Translations under genes and position numbers: made by a program
Source of the DNA: Zwartia vadi
GTDB taxonomy: Bacteria; Pseudomonadota; Gammaproteobacteria; Burkholderiales; Burkholderiaceae_B
Assembly (NCBI RefSeq): GCF_030410375.1
Contig: NZ_JAUHHE010000017.1
Coordinates: 1 to 60,612, forward strand
DNA: 60,612 nucleotides
Direction of reading: 5' to 3'
Shown here: positions 1 to 8,738 of the stretch, in pieces
Layout of the letters: each line of letters opens with the position of its first letter
Numbering within the stretch: the first letter of the stretch is position 1
The notes under the pieces: model-generated
What the model was told of the DNA's origin: nothing
Database searches by the model: none
Seen by the model: the letters and a program-made list of their open reading frames with translations, nothing else

Positions 1-126
1 TATTCACTATTACAACAACGACCGGATCAAGACAAAACTCAAAGGGCTGAGTCCTGTGCAATACAGAACTCAACCCTTGAGGCCCTAATCCGCTTTTAAA
101 CTGTCCAACTTTATGGGGTCAGTTCA
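1..126 (+). mobile_element. Right end of an IS3-family (IS150-like) insertion sequence
   Basis: The window opens inside an insertion sequence. The last codons of an OrfB-type transposase are followed at 102-126 by a terminal repeat which, read inward from 126, starts TGAACTGACCCC and ends GTTGGACA, the usual style of IS150-group ends. The element stops about 30 bp beyond the stop codon of the neighbouring dehydrogenase gene, so it does not interrupt it. A target duplication cannot be checked because the left end lies outside the window. Confidence 0.85.
2..88 (+). CDS. IS3-family transposase OrfB, C-terminal end (partial)
   Basis: Only the last 28 codons are present, in the frame starting at base 2 and ending at the TAA at 86-88. 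The readable motifs YYNNDRIK and KLKGLSPVQYRTQ are the hallmark C-terminus of IS150/IS3-group DDE integrase-type transposases, just after the catalytic Glu region. The start and the DDE core lie upstream of the window. Too short to appear in an ordinary ORF scan. Confidence 0.85.
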   Translation: MHYYNNDRIKTKLKGLSPVQYRTQPLRP

Positions 127-155
127 CTAGGCTGCGTTTTTTTACGTGCGCGAGC

Positions 156-1640
156 TTAAATTCCGCCGAGACATACGTATTTCATTTCCATGAAATCGTC
201 CATTCCGTAGACAGAGCCCTCGCGTCCGAGACCGGATTGTTTGACGCCACCAAAAGGCGCCATTTCGTTTGAGATCAGTCCTGTGTTGACGCCGACCATA
301 CCGTACTCGAGCGCTTCAGCCACACGGAAAATACGACCGATATCCCGACTGTAAAAGTAGGACGCCAAACCATAGTCCGTGTTGTTGGCCAGGCGAATGA
401 CCTCGGCTTCGTCGGTAAATTTGACGATTGGCGCGAGGGGACCAAAGGTTTCCTCTCTCATGCAAAGCATATCTTCACTGACTTGCGTGATGACGGTAGG
501 CTGGTAGAAACGACCGCCGCGCGCGTGCTTGGCGCCGCCACACAAAATCTTGGCGCCTTTGGCGACTGCGTCCTGAACATGCTCTTCGACTTTGGCGACT
601 GCGGCCTCGTCAATCAGAGGGCCTGTCGTCACTTTATCTTCGAAACCTTCGCCCACAGAAAGGGCGCTTGAGACGCGTGCAGCCAGTTTTGCAGCAAAGT
701 TGTCATAGACGTTGGCGTGAACATAAAAACGGTTGGTACACACGCATGTTTGACCCGCATTGCGGTATTTGGAAATCATTGCGCCTTCGATCGCTGCGTC
801 AATGTCCGCATCCTCAAAAACGATAAAGGGAGCATGGCCACCGAGTTCGAGTGACATTTTTTTGATACTCGGGGCGCATTGCTGCATCAAGATACGTCCC
901 ACTGGAGTCGAGCCGGTAAAAGTCAGTTTACGCACGGTTGGACTGGTGCACAGAACTTTACCCACAGCAATAGATTGTTCGCTATCCGCTGTGATGATGT
1001 TCAACACACCAGCCGGGATACCTGCTTGCTCAGCCAGGACTGCTAAGGCCAGCGCTGACAGGGGGGTTTGTTCGGCGGGCTTGAGGACGATCGTGCAACC
1101 GGCAGCAAGCGCTGGCGCAACTTTACGTGTGATCATAGCGGTAGGAAAGTTCCAGGGCGTGATCGCGGCGCAGACGCCAATCGGTTCGCGCAAGACCAGC
1201 ATACGGTTGGTCGCGATCGGGGCCGCAATCGTATCGCCCATCACGCGTTTAGCTTGCTCTGCAAACCATTCTACAAAAGAGGCGCCATAGGCGATTTCGC
1301 CTTTTGCTTCAGGGAAGGGTTTGCCTTGTTCGACTGTCATGATGCGCGCCAAATCATCAGTATTGGCATTGATCAAATCGAACCATTTGCGCAGAATGAT
1401 TGAGCGCTCCTTGGCTGTGCGTGCCCGCCATGCGGGAAAGGCAGCACTGGCCGCATCAATAGCCACCTGAGCCTGATCAGCACCCAGGTTGGCAACATGG
1501 GCAATATGGGCACCGGTTGCAGGGTTGTCGACTGCAAAAGCATTCCCATCCTTGGCATCCACCCAATTCCCGTTGATGTAGGACTGCGAGCGCAGCAGGT
1601 CAGGGTTGTTCAATTTCATAGGAAATACAGCGCGATCCAT
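156..1640 (-). CDS. gabD: NAD(P)-dependent succinate-semialdehyde dehydrogenase
   Basis: Oxidises succinate semialdehyde to succinate in the cytoplasm, the last step of GABA and related amine breakdown. The 494-residue protein is full length for the aldehyde dehydrogenase superfamily. It has the nucleotide-binding segment around AITPWNFP, the general base Glu in LELGGHAP, and the catalytic Cys in GQTCVCTNRFYV, which is the version typical of GabD rather than of other aldehyde dehydrogenases. The start was placed at the ATG at 1640 because GGAG stands seven bases ahead; a TTG at 1658 has no such support. The LOG-family gene ends 64 bp upstream on the same strand, and an IS end lies just past the stop. 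Substrate assignment is by family resemblance; a glutarate-semialdehyde role is possible. Confidence 0.88.
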   Translation of the reverse strand: MDRAVFPMKLNNPDLLRSQSYINGNWVDAKDGNAFAVDNPATGAHIAHVANLGADQAQVAIDAASAAFPAWRARTAKERSIILRKWFDLINANTDDLARIMTVEQGKPFPEAKGEIAYGASFVEWFAEQAKRVMGDTIAAPIATNRMLVLREPIGVCAAITPWNFPTAMITRKVAPALAAGCTIVLKPAEQTPLSALALAVLAEQAGIPAGVLNIITADSEQSIAVGKVLCTSPTVRKLTFTGSTPVGRILMQQCAPSIKKMSLELGGHAPFIVFEDADIDAAIEGAMISKYRNAGQTCVCTNRFYVHANVYDNFAAKLAARVSSALSVGEGFEDKVTTGPLIDEAAVAKVEEHVQDAVAKGAKILCGGAKHARGGRFYQPTVITQVSEDMLCMREETFGPLAPIVKFTDEAEVIRLANNTDYGLASYFYSRDIGRIFRVAEALEYGMVGVNTGLISNEMAPFGGVKQSGLGREGSVYGMDDFMEMKYVCLGGI

Positions 1641-1704
1641 GTTTGCTCCAACTATCAATGATTAACAATTTGTAAAGATAACTTCATTCTAGTATCTAAC
1701 GATT

Positions 1705-2385
1705 TTAAACGGGCGCGTTCGGCTGCCGGGCGACAATTCCCGGGTGATCCTGATAAAAGTCGACCAGGTGTTGCACGACACGCTGCGGGTCATCCTCGAT
1801 GATCAGTGTATGACGATCAAGGGGGTTGATCAGGGCGGATTGTTCGAGCTGCGTCCGAATCCAATCCATCAGTCCACACCAAAAATCGGTTCCTACCAAA
1901 ATCACGGGTCCGGGAGGTATTTTGCCGGTTTGCATTAGAGTGACCGCTTCAAAGAGCTCGTCCAGCGTCCCGAAGCCACCAGGCAGCACAACATAGGCCA
2001 GGCTGTGCATGAAAAAAGTCGCTTTTCTGGACACAAAATGCTGAAAAGGCAGGCTAATTGTCTGAAATTCGTTGTGTTTGGACTCTTTCGGCAATTTGAT
2101 GTGCAAGCCAACGCTTGTTCCGCCAGCCTCAAAGGCCCCTTTATTGGCCGCTTCCATGATCCCTGGACCGCCGCCCGCGATGACAGTAAACCCCGCGTGC
2201 GCTAATCTGCGGGCAATTTCCTCGCTTATGGCGTAATGTGACGAATCTTTTTTGATCCTGGCACTACCAAAAATGCTGATTGCGGGCCCAATCTTGGCCA
2301 GAGTGTCGGCTGCGTGCAGCATCTCTGACATAATTTGGGTTGTTTGCTGAAGTGCCGGCGAAACTATTTCTTCTTTGTGGCCCAT
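1705..2385 (-). CDS. LOG-family protein (TIGR00730-type nucleoside monophosphate phosphoribohydrolase)
   Basis: A 226-residue cytoplasmic Rossmann-like protein. Two diagnostic LOG motifs are visible: GGGPGIMEAANKGA near the middle and PGGFGTLDE further on, which form the nucleotide pocket. Plant and bacterial members release bases from nucleoside 5'-monophosphates, including cytokinin ribotides; the bacterial housekeeping role is less clear. The start at 2385 overlaps the polA start in a shared CATG, with AAGG about ten bases ahead of it. A second in-frame ATG at 2331 is possible but has no good ribosome-binding site. It may be co-transcribed with gabD downstream. Confidence 0.85.
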   Translation of the reverse strand: MGHKEEIVSPALQQTTQIMSEMLHAADTLAKIGPAISIFGSARIKKDSSHYAISEEIARRLAHAGFTVIAGGGPGIMEAANKGAFEAGGTSVGLHIKLPKESKHNEFQTISLPFQHFVSRKATFFMHSLAYVVLPGGFGTLDELFEAVTLMQTGKIPPGPVILVGTDFWCGLMDWIRTQLEQSALINPLDRHTLIIEDDPQRVVQHLVDFYQDHPGIVARQPNAPV

Positions 2386-5104
2386 GAAAAAAACCTTGTT
2401 GCTAGTAGATGGATCGAGTTATTTGTATCGTGCCTTTCACGCGATGCCTGATTTGCGCAATGCGCAAGGAGAGCCGACGGGTGCAATCTACGGCGTCGTC
2501 AACATGATGCGCAAAATGCTGCATGAATATCAAGCGCAGTATGCCGCATGTGTGTTCGATGTGCGAGGTAAGACCTTTCGCGAAGACCTCTATCCTGAAT
2601 ATAAGTCACATCGCCCCCCGATGCCAGAGGATCTCGCTGCCCAGATCGAGCCGATCCACGAGGCGATTCGTGCCATGGGGTGGCCCGTTCTGGGTATCGA
2701 AGGCGTGGAGGCCGATGACGTGATCGGCACGTTGGCACACTGGGCAACCGATCATGATGTTCACACCATCATTTCGACTGGCGATAAGGATCTGGCCCAG
2801 CTCGTGACGCCGCATGTCACGCTTGTTAACACCATGTCTAACGAAAAACTTGACCCTGCAGGGGTCGTGCGTAAATTCGGCGTGAGTCCCGAGCGAATTG
2901 TTGACTATCTGATGCTTGTAGGCGATACGGTCGATAATGTGCCGGGTGTTCAAAAAGTCGGTCCTAAAACTGCGGCCAAGTGGATCGAAGAGTATGGCTC
3001 TGTTGAGGCGCTCATCGAGCGCGCGGACGATATCAAGGGTGTGGCAGGGCAAAATCTGCGCGCAGCAATTCCCCAGTTTGCGCTGACCCGCGAGTTGTTG
3101 ACAGTCAAAATTGACTGCGATTTGAGCCGGGAGGTCCCCAGTATCGAGACGCTGTGCCCTAAAAGTCCTGACAGGGATGCACTCGTCAAGCTTTACGAGC
3201 GTTATGGATTCCGCTCCTGGTTAAGGGAGTTGACGGGCGAGCAAGAGCGTGTGCCCAAGGGTGATGCACGTGTGCCAGTCGAAGCCGTCAAACCACTTGC
3301 ACCCGCACACAAAAAGTATGAGATGGTGACGGACTGGTCCCTGCTTGATGACTGGCTTCAGAAAGTTCGGCTATCTGATTGTGTGGCGCTTGATACCGAG
3401 ACTACTTCCCTAGAGCCCATGCAGGCGAGTTTGGTGGGGATTTCCCTGTCCATTGAGGCTGGAAGCGCGTGTTACATCCCTGTTGGGCATCACAGTACAG
3501 ACTCTCAGGCGCAACTGCCAAAACAAGAGGTTTTGGCGCGTCTGAAACCATGGCTTGAGGATGAGCGTGCCATCAAGCTGTTGCACCATGCCAAATACGA
3601 CGCCCACGTCTTTGCCAACGAGGGTATTGATTTGCGCGGCGTTGCCGATGACACCATGTTGCAGGCCTATGTCTTAGAGTCTCATCGAGGCGTGGGACTG
3701 GAGGATTTGTGTCAGCGTTATCTCGGTCTCAAGGGCGTGTCTTTCGAAGAGCTTTGCGGCAAAGGCGCCCATCAGATCTGTTTTGATCAAGTCGATCTTG
3801 AGCGCGCAACAGAATATGCCTGCGAGGATGCAGACTTTACCCTGCGTTTGCATCAGGTACTACGCCCAAAGATTCAGCAAGAGCCAAAGCTTGAATACAT
3901 TTATAAGCTTGAGATGCAAACATCGCGTGTGTTGTTTGAAATTGAACGAACAGGGGTGGGCATTGATTCAGCCGAGCTAGGTCGCCAAAGCCATGTTCTT
4001 GGGCAAGAGCTTTTGGAGCTGGAAAAACGTGCGTATGAATTGGCGGGGCAGCCTTTTAATCTCAACTCGCCTAAACAGTTGGGCGAGATTTTGTTTGGCA
4101 AAATGCAACTGCCTGTGGTGCGTAAAACAGCAGGTGGTGCCCCGTCGACTGACGAAGAGGTGTTGACCAAACTCGCTGAGGACTACCCTTTGCCTAAGGT
4201 GTTGTTGGAGTATCGGGGGCTTGCCAAGCTCAAGTCTACCTATACCGATAAACTTCCTAAAATGGTGAATCCTGCCACAGGAAGAGTCCATACGCATTAC
4301 TCTCAGGCCTCCGTGATTACAGGCCGTCTGGCATCTTCGGATCCGAACTTGCAAAATATCCCGGTACGTTCCGAGGCAGGTCGACGCGTGCGCGAAGCCT
4401 TTATCGCCACTAAGGGAAAAATTGTTTCAGCAGACTATTCGCAAATTGAATTGCGTGTGATGGCACATGTGTCCAATGATGCAAATTTGCAAAAAGCCTT
4501 TGCGGCTGGCGAGGACATACACCGCGCAACAGCCTCCGAAGTTTTTGGCGTTCCCTTGGCGGATGTCACGAGTGAACAGCGACGCGCAGCCAAGGCGATT
4601 AATTTTGGCTTGATCTATGGCATGGGCGCTTTTGGCTTGGCAAGCAATCTCGGCATAACGCGAGATGCTGCCCAGACTTACATTGATCGCTATTTCATGC
4701 GATATCCGGGTGTTGCGCAGTTCATGGCTGAGACCAAGACGCTTGCTCATGCTCAGGGTTTTGTGGAGACTGTTTTTGGCAGACGGTTATGGCTAGCCGA
4801 TATCAATGCTGCTGGCGCTCGACGGGCTGGTGCGGAACGGGCTGCTATTAATGCGCCGATGCAAGGGACCGCCGCTGATTTGATCAAGCTTGCAATGGTG
4901 GCTGTACAAAACTGGCTGCACGAGCAGGGGCTAAAAAGCAAAATCGTCATGCAGGTTCATGACGAATTGGTATTGGATGTGCCGGATGAAGAAATCGAGC
5001 AGATCAAGCTCAATCTTCCTCGCCTGATGTGCGAGGTCGCCACGTTGCGCGTACCGCTGGTAGCCGAAGTAGGCGTCGGACCCAACTGGGAGCAGGCTCA
5101 CTAG
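2384..5104 (+). CDS. polA: DNA polymerase I
   Basis: Okazaki-fragment maturation and repair polymerase, 906 residues, with all three domains. The N-terminal 5'-nuclease occupies roughly residues 1-290. The 3'-5' exonuclease (about 320-510) has an intact ExoI motif (LDTETTS) and the aspartate-containing YACEDADF, so proofreading should be active. The polymerase domain carries motif A DYSQIELR, motif B RRAAKAINFGLIYG and motif C VHDELVLDV. Translation most likely starts at the ATG at 2384 (MKKTLLLVDGSSYL) rather than the GTG nine bases earlier. It is divergent from the LOG gene with overlapping start codons, so its promoter must lie inside that coding sequence. Nothing suggests truncation. Confidence 0.97.
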   Translation: MKKTLLLVDGSSYLYRAFHAMPDLRNAQGEPTGAIYGVVNMMRKMLHEYQAQYAACVFDVRGKTFREDLYPEYKSHRPPMPEDLAAQIEPIHEAIRAMGWPVLGIEGVEADDVIGTLAHWATDHDVHTIISTGDKDLAQLVTPHVTLVNTMSNEKLDPAGVVRKFGVSPERIVDYLMLVGDTVDNVPGVQKVGPKTAAKWIEEYGSVEALIERADDIKGVAGQNLRAAIPQFALTRELLTVKIDCDLSREVPSIETLCPKSPDRDALVKLYERYGFRSWLRELTGEQERVPKGDARVPVEAVKPLAPAHKKYEMVTDWSLLDDWLQKVRLSDCVALDTETTSLEPMQASLVGISLSIEAGSACYIPVGHHSTDSQAQLPKQEVLARLKPWLEDERAIKLLHHAKYDAHVFANEGIDLRGVADDTMLQAYVLESHRGVGLEDLCQRYLGLKGVSFEELCGKGAHQICFDQVDLERATEYACEDADFTLRLHQVLRPKIQQEPKLEYIYKLEMQTSRVLFEIERTGVGIDSAELGRQSHVLGQELLELEKRAYELAGQPFNLNSPKQLGEILFGKMQLPVVRKTAGGAPSTDEEVLTKLAEDYPLPKVLLEYRGLAKLKSTYTDKLPKMVNPATGRVHTHYSQASVITGRLASSDPNLQNIPVRSEAGRRVREAFIATKGKIVSADYSQIELRVMAHVSNDANLQKAFAAGEDIHRATASEVFGVPLADVTSEQRRAAKAINFGLIYGMGAFGLASNLGITRDAAQTYIDRYFMRYPGVAQFMAETKTLAHAQGFVETVFGRRLWLADINAAGARRAGAERAAINAPMQGTAADLIKLAMVAVQNWLHEQGLKSKIVMQVHDELVLDVPDEEIEQIKLNLPRLMCEVATLRVPLVAEVGVGPNWEQAH

Positions 5105-5135
5105 TTGTATCCGACGGTCCTGAAAGCATCCGTCA

Positions 5136-6017
5136 TTAACGTACAGGCATTTGCTGCAAGGCCTGGATGCGCGCAGGAATAGGGGGGTGCGTGGCAAACA
5201 TCGCACTGATACCTTTTCCGCCTGAAATGCCCGAGGCCTCAAAGCTCTTGGGCAACACACCTGGCTCCAGTCCTCCTAGGCGAGCTAGCGCACGAATCAT
5301 GGGCTCGCGCGAGCTGAGCAGCTGGGCAGAGCCAGCGTCTGCACGATACTCTCGTTGGCGTGAGAACCATGCCACAATCAGGCTGGCAATGATGCCAAAG
5401 GCGATTTCACAGACAACAACAGTAATGTAGTAACCCGCCCCAAGACCTTTGTCGTTCTTCAGAATGACACGATCCACAAAATAGCCAACAATCCGCGCAA
5501 AGAACACCACGAACGTGTTCACTACCCCTTGAATGAGGGTTAGTGTGATCATGTCGCCATTGGCGATGTGAGCAACCTCGTGTGCCAGAACCGCTGAGAT
5601 TTCTTCCTCTGTCATGCTATCGAGCAGGCCCGTAGAAACGGCGACCAAGGAGTCGTTGCGGAAAGCCCCAGTTGCAAAGGCGTTTGGTTCGCCTTCGTAT
5701 ATGGCAACCTCGGGGCGGCCAATCCCCGCACGATCAGCGAGTTGGTGCACGGTGTCAACCAGCCACGCTTCGCGCGGACCACCGGGGGCCTGTGGGTCGA
5801 TGACTTGTGCGTGGGTGCTCCACTTGGCCATGGGCTTGCTGATCAGCAAAGAAATGATCGAGCCCGTGAAGCCGACAATCAATGAAAAGATCAACAGCAT
5901 CTGGACGTTCAGACCCTGTTCGGTGATAAAGCGATTGACGCCCAAAATGCTGAGGGTCACGCTCAATACAAGCATGACCGCTAAGTTTGTCACCAGGAAT
6001 AAAACAATTCTCTTCAT
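5136..6017 (-). CDS. htpX: Membrane zinc metalloprotease HtpX
   Basis: A 293-residue inner-membrane M48 peptidase taking part in quality control of membrane proteins. Two hydrophobic segments lie within the first 60 residues, and two more flank the region after the zinc motif [10 protein letters not shown] (about residue 140). The second zinc-ligand Glu lies in the EYRADAG motif. It is convergent with polA, with only 31 bp between the stops and no clear terminator. In E. coli the gene is induced by envelope stress. Here the 125-bp upstream region holds a short inverted repeat (TCTGT/ACAGA near 6077-6093), but I cannot identify a specific regulator site. Confidence 0.95.
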   Translation of the reverse strand: MKRIVLFLVTNLAVMLVLSVTLSILGVNRFITEQGLNVQMLLIFSLIVGFTGSIISLLISKPMAKWSTHAQVIDPQAPGGPREAWLVDTVHQLADRAGIGRPEVAIYEGEPNAFATGAFRNDSLVAVSTGLLDSMTEEEISAVLAHEVAHIANGDMITLTLIQGVVNTFVVFFARIVGYFVDRVILKNDKGLGAGYYITVVVCEIAFGIIASLIVAWFSRQREYRADAGSAQLLSSREPMIRALARLGGLEPGVLPKSFEASGISGGKGISAMFATHPPIPARIQALQQMPVR

Positions 6018-6142
6018 GTTTTTCGATTAGCTTAAAGCGTTAAAGGGAGAAAACTCGACAAACAAATGAAAGTGTATCTGTGACACAAACAGATTTAAAG
6101 AGTTCCCTGGATATTCTGATAGCGCGCTCCTAGAATTGCGCG

Positions 6143-7297
6143 CTATTCTTTCAGGTTTTGACCCATTGCGGCCCGGTACCACTCGTGGAAGTGCTGCATG
6201 CCGTCTTCCATCGGGGACTGATAGGGTCCAGTTTCGGATACGCCACGCTCCAGAAGGGCTCGCCGGCCTGCGTCCATGCGTTCAGCGATTTCGTCATCTT
6301 CAATCGCTGTTTCCATATAGGCTTCGCGTTGTGCTTCGACAAACTCGCGTTCAAAGAGAGCGATTTCCTCTGGGTAGTAAAACTCGACGATATTGACCGT
6401 TTCCTGGGGAGACTTGGGGTAAAGCGTCGATAAAACCAGCACGTGCGGGTAAAGCTCGATCATGTGGGTCGGAAAGTAGGTGACCCAGACTGCGCCAAAA
6501 TCGGGCGCCTGGCCTTGCCGGAACTGCATGAGTTTTTCATGCCACGTTTTGTAAGCGGGCGAACCGGGCTGGGAGAGTGCTTGATGCACGCCCACGCGCT
6601 GCATGCTGTATTGCGCTCCAAACTCCCAGGACAAGTCGTCACAGGTCACAAAGTGACCAAGGCCCGGATGAAAGGGGGCGACGTGGTAATCCTCGAGGTA
6701 GACCTCGATAAATGTTTTCCAGTTGTAGTTGCACTGGTGAACTTCAACATGGTCAAGCACATAGTCAGAAAAATCAAACTCGGGGCGTTTGAACAGGCTG
6801 CCGATATCGGTCAGAGGATTGCGAGGGCCTTCAAAAAGAAGTCCGTGGCAATCCTTCAGGGCGAAACGCTCGAGGTTCAGGCATGGCTTGTCGTCAAACT
6901 GCGGGGCACCAAGTAGCTGGCCTTTTTTGTCATAAGTCCAACGGTGCAAGGGGCAGACGATGTTTCCACCGGTACCCACAAGATTGCCATGGGTATTGAC
7001 ATGGCCTGCGACATTTCCGGTTTGGCCGCCAAGCATCAGTGCCTGACGGTGGCGACAGACGTTGGAAAGCAACTCGATGCCGTTTTCACCGCGCACGAGT
7101 ACTCTCCCATTGTTTTCATGGGACAAACTTCTCCAGTCTCCTAGGTTGGGCACACTTTTTTCGTGCCCGACATACAGGGAGGACTGCTTAAAAATGCTAG
7201 CTTGCTCGCGGGCAAAAAGAGCTTCGTCAAAATAGGTGTTGACGTGCAGCTGGGTGCGAGCTGGGGCTAAATGCACCATCCGACCAATGTCGGTCAT
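6143..7297 (-). CDS. Rieske 2Fe-2S non-heme iron oxygenase, alpha-subunit type
   Basis: A 384-residue ring-hydroxylating-oxygenase alpha-subunit-like protein. The Rieske cluster ligands appear as CRH (Cys81, His83) and CPLH (Cys115, His118). The mononuclear iron site is visible as EDYHVAPFH (His205, His210), so both redox centres look intact. Thirty-one residues separate the two ligand pairs, against about 15-17 in most relatives; the extra part is rich in Gly and Asn. No ferredoxin, reductase or beta-subunit gene is adjacent. As I recall, a related gene lies divergent to xseB-ispA-dxs in Bordetella, which suggests a conserved but undefined role rather than a catabolic island. Substrate unknown. 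Confidence 0.85.
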   Translation of the reverse strand: MTDIGRMVHLAPARTQLHVNTYFDEALFAREQASIFKQSSLYVGHEKSVPNLGDWRSLSHENNGRVLVRGENGIELLSNVCRHRQALMLGGQTGNVAGHVNTHGNLVGTGGNIVCPLHRWTYDKKGQLLGAPQFDDKPCLNLERFALKDCHGLLFEGPRNPLTDIGSLFKRPEFDFSDYVLDHVEVHQCNYNWKTFIEVYLEDYHVAPFHPGLGHFVTCDDLSWEFGAQYSMQRVGVHQALSQPGSPAYKTWHEKLMQFRQGQAPDFGAVWVTYFPTHMIELYPHVLVLSTLYPKSPQETVNIVEFYYPEEIALFEREFVEAQREAYMETAIEDDEIAERMDAGRRALLERGVSETGPYQSPMEDGMQHFHEWYRAAMGQNLKE

Positions 7298-7495
7298 GAT
7301 TCCCTCCGCATGGAAGCATGCCAGTACGTTTATTGTCGCGCTGGCGCGAAGAAAAATCGGTTTGGCCGATCACCATAATAAAGACCTGATTGTAACCCAT
7401 GCAATCAAGGCCTTAACCCTCCATGATCTCGTACAATTACCTATTATTTGAGATATGGCCTTCTCACGTCTTTTCGTGTCGTGATTCGGCCTACG

Positions 7496-7807
7496 ATGGA
7501 GTTTCGTTTGACCAAGCCAACTAAAAAGGCCCCCGGCGCCGATCGGGCACAACCTGCGATGACAGAGGCTGAGGTCGATGCAGACCTGCCCCAGGATTTT
7601 GAAACGGCACTGGCTCAGCTAGAAGAACTGGTAGCGAAAATGGAGAGCGGCGCGATGCCTCTTGAGGAGTCTTTGGCCGCCTATCGACGGGGTGTTGCGC
7701 TTACGCGTGTCTGTCAGGAGCGTTTGGCGCATGCCGAGCAGCAGATCAGTGTCCTGGAGGCCGGCTTGTTGCGCCCTTTCGATGAGACGGACCGCTCCGC
7801 GCAATGA
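7496..7807 (+). CDS. xseB: Exodeoxyribonuclease VII small subunit
   Basis: Small partner of XseA in the exonuclease that degrades single-stranded DNA to oligonucleotides. The conserved XseB core runs from about residue 38 ([17 protein letters not shown]) through [12 protein letters not shown] to the end. The start is uncertain. An ATG at 7496 gives 103 residues, but the in-frame TTG at 7508 is better placed behind GGAG (seven bases). A further ATG at 7559 would give a length nearer the usual 80-90. The stop overlaps the ispA start in an ATGA (7804-7807), pointing to translational coupling. xseA is not in this window. Confidence 0.9.
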   Translation: MEFRLTKPTKKAPGADRAQPAMTEAEVDADLPQDFETALAQLEELVAKMESGAMPLEESLAAYRRGVALTRVCQERLAHAEQQISVLEAGLLRPFDETDRSAQ

Positions 7808-8730
7808 GTGCCATGATGAGAGTCGCTCCACCTCCTTTTGCAGAGTGGCTGGGTCAGCGGGCCACGCACATTGAGCAGGTACTGCATTTGGGGATGCCCA
7901 GCTCTGATGCGGTGCCCCAGCGCTTGCATGAGGCGATGCGTTACGCTGTGCTCGGAGGAGGCAAGCGCGTGCGCGCGGCACTTGTTTACGCCGCGGGGTA
8001 TGCCTGCGCCGCGAGTCAAGAGGGCCGTGCCGATTTTGAGCGTGGTCTGGACTGCGCCGCCGCCGCCGTTGAGCTTGTTCACGCTTATTCATTGGTCCAT
8101 GATGATTTACCCTGCATGGATGACGACACGTTGCGACGCGGGCAACCAACTGTTCATGTGCGGTTTGATGAGGCGACTGCCTTGTTGGCCGGGGACGCGT
8201 TGCAGCCACTGGCGTTTGAGTTTCTCGTTCAAATGCCGATTGCATCCGAGCGTATTGCCATGGCGACACGCGTATTGGCCAAGGCTGCCGGAAGCCTTGG
8301 CATGGCAGGTGGTCAAGCGATCGATTTGGCGAGCGTTGGACAGACCCTCTCCCAGGATGCGCTCCAACACATGCATCAACTCAAGACTGGCGCCTTGCTT
8401 TGCGCAAGTGTGGCGCTCGGCGGTTTGGCTGCCGGGGCCGACCGATCTCAACAAGACGCGCTCGATCATTACGGTCGTGCGATGGGTTTGGCATTTCAGG
8501 TAGTAGATGATGTGCTGGATGTGACGATTGAAACGTCGAAACTGGGTAAAACTGCAGGTAAAGATGCGGTGGCTAACAAACCAACGTACGTCACCTTAAT
8601 GGGGCTGACTGGTGCCCAGGCATTTGCCCGGGCGCTACATCGGGAGGCTGTTGCTGCCATCGCCCCCTTGGGCGAATCTGGTCGTTATTTGACCGGATTG
8701 GCGGACTTTATTGTGTTGCGTGATCATTGA
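7804..8730 (+). CDS. ispA: Farnesyl diphosphate synthase (polyprenyl synthetase family)
   Basis: Condenses dimethylallyl and isopentenyl diphosphates to geranyl and then farnesyl diphosphate. The 308-residue protein has both metal-binding Asp-rich motifs: the first as [13 protein letters not shown] (about residues 98-110) and the second as DDVLDV (about residue 235). The short gap pattern DDxxxxD in the first motif is typical of bacterial short-chain synthases. It sits between xseB (4-bp overlap) and dxs (8-bp gap), a common proteobacterial order that links early and late isoprenoid steps. Its product is the substrate of HpnD, encoded about 17 kb downstream on the other strand. Confidence 0.95.
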   Translation: MSAMMRVAPPPFAEWLGQRATHIEQVLHLGMPSSDAVPQRLHEAMRYAVLGGGKRVRAALVYAAGYACAASQEGRADFERGLDCAAAAVELVHAYSLVHDDLPCMDDDTLRRGQPTVHVRFDEATALLAGDALQPLAFEFLVQMPIASERIAMATRVLAKAAGSLGMAGGQAIDLASVGQTLSQDALQHMHQLKTGALLCASVALGGLAAGADRSQQDALDHYGRAMGLAFQVVDDVLDVTIETSKLGKTAGKDAVANKPTYVTLMGLTGAQAFARALHREAVAAIAPLGESGRYLTGLADFIVLRDH

Positions 8731-8738
8731 CGAGAGAT

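Noticed and set aside
7619..8269. Minus-strand frame (216 codons) across xseB-ispA
   Set aside because: His/Arg/Pro-rich shadow of two well-supported genes.
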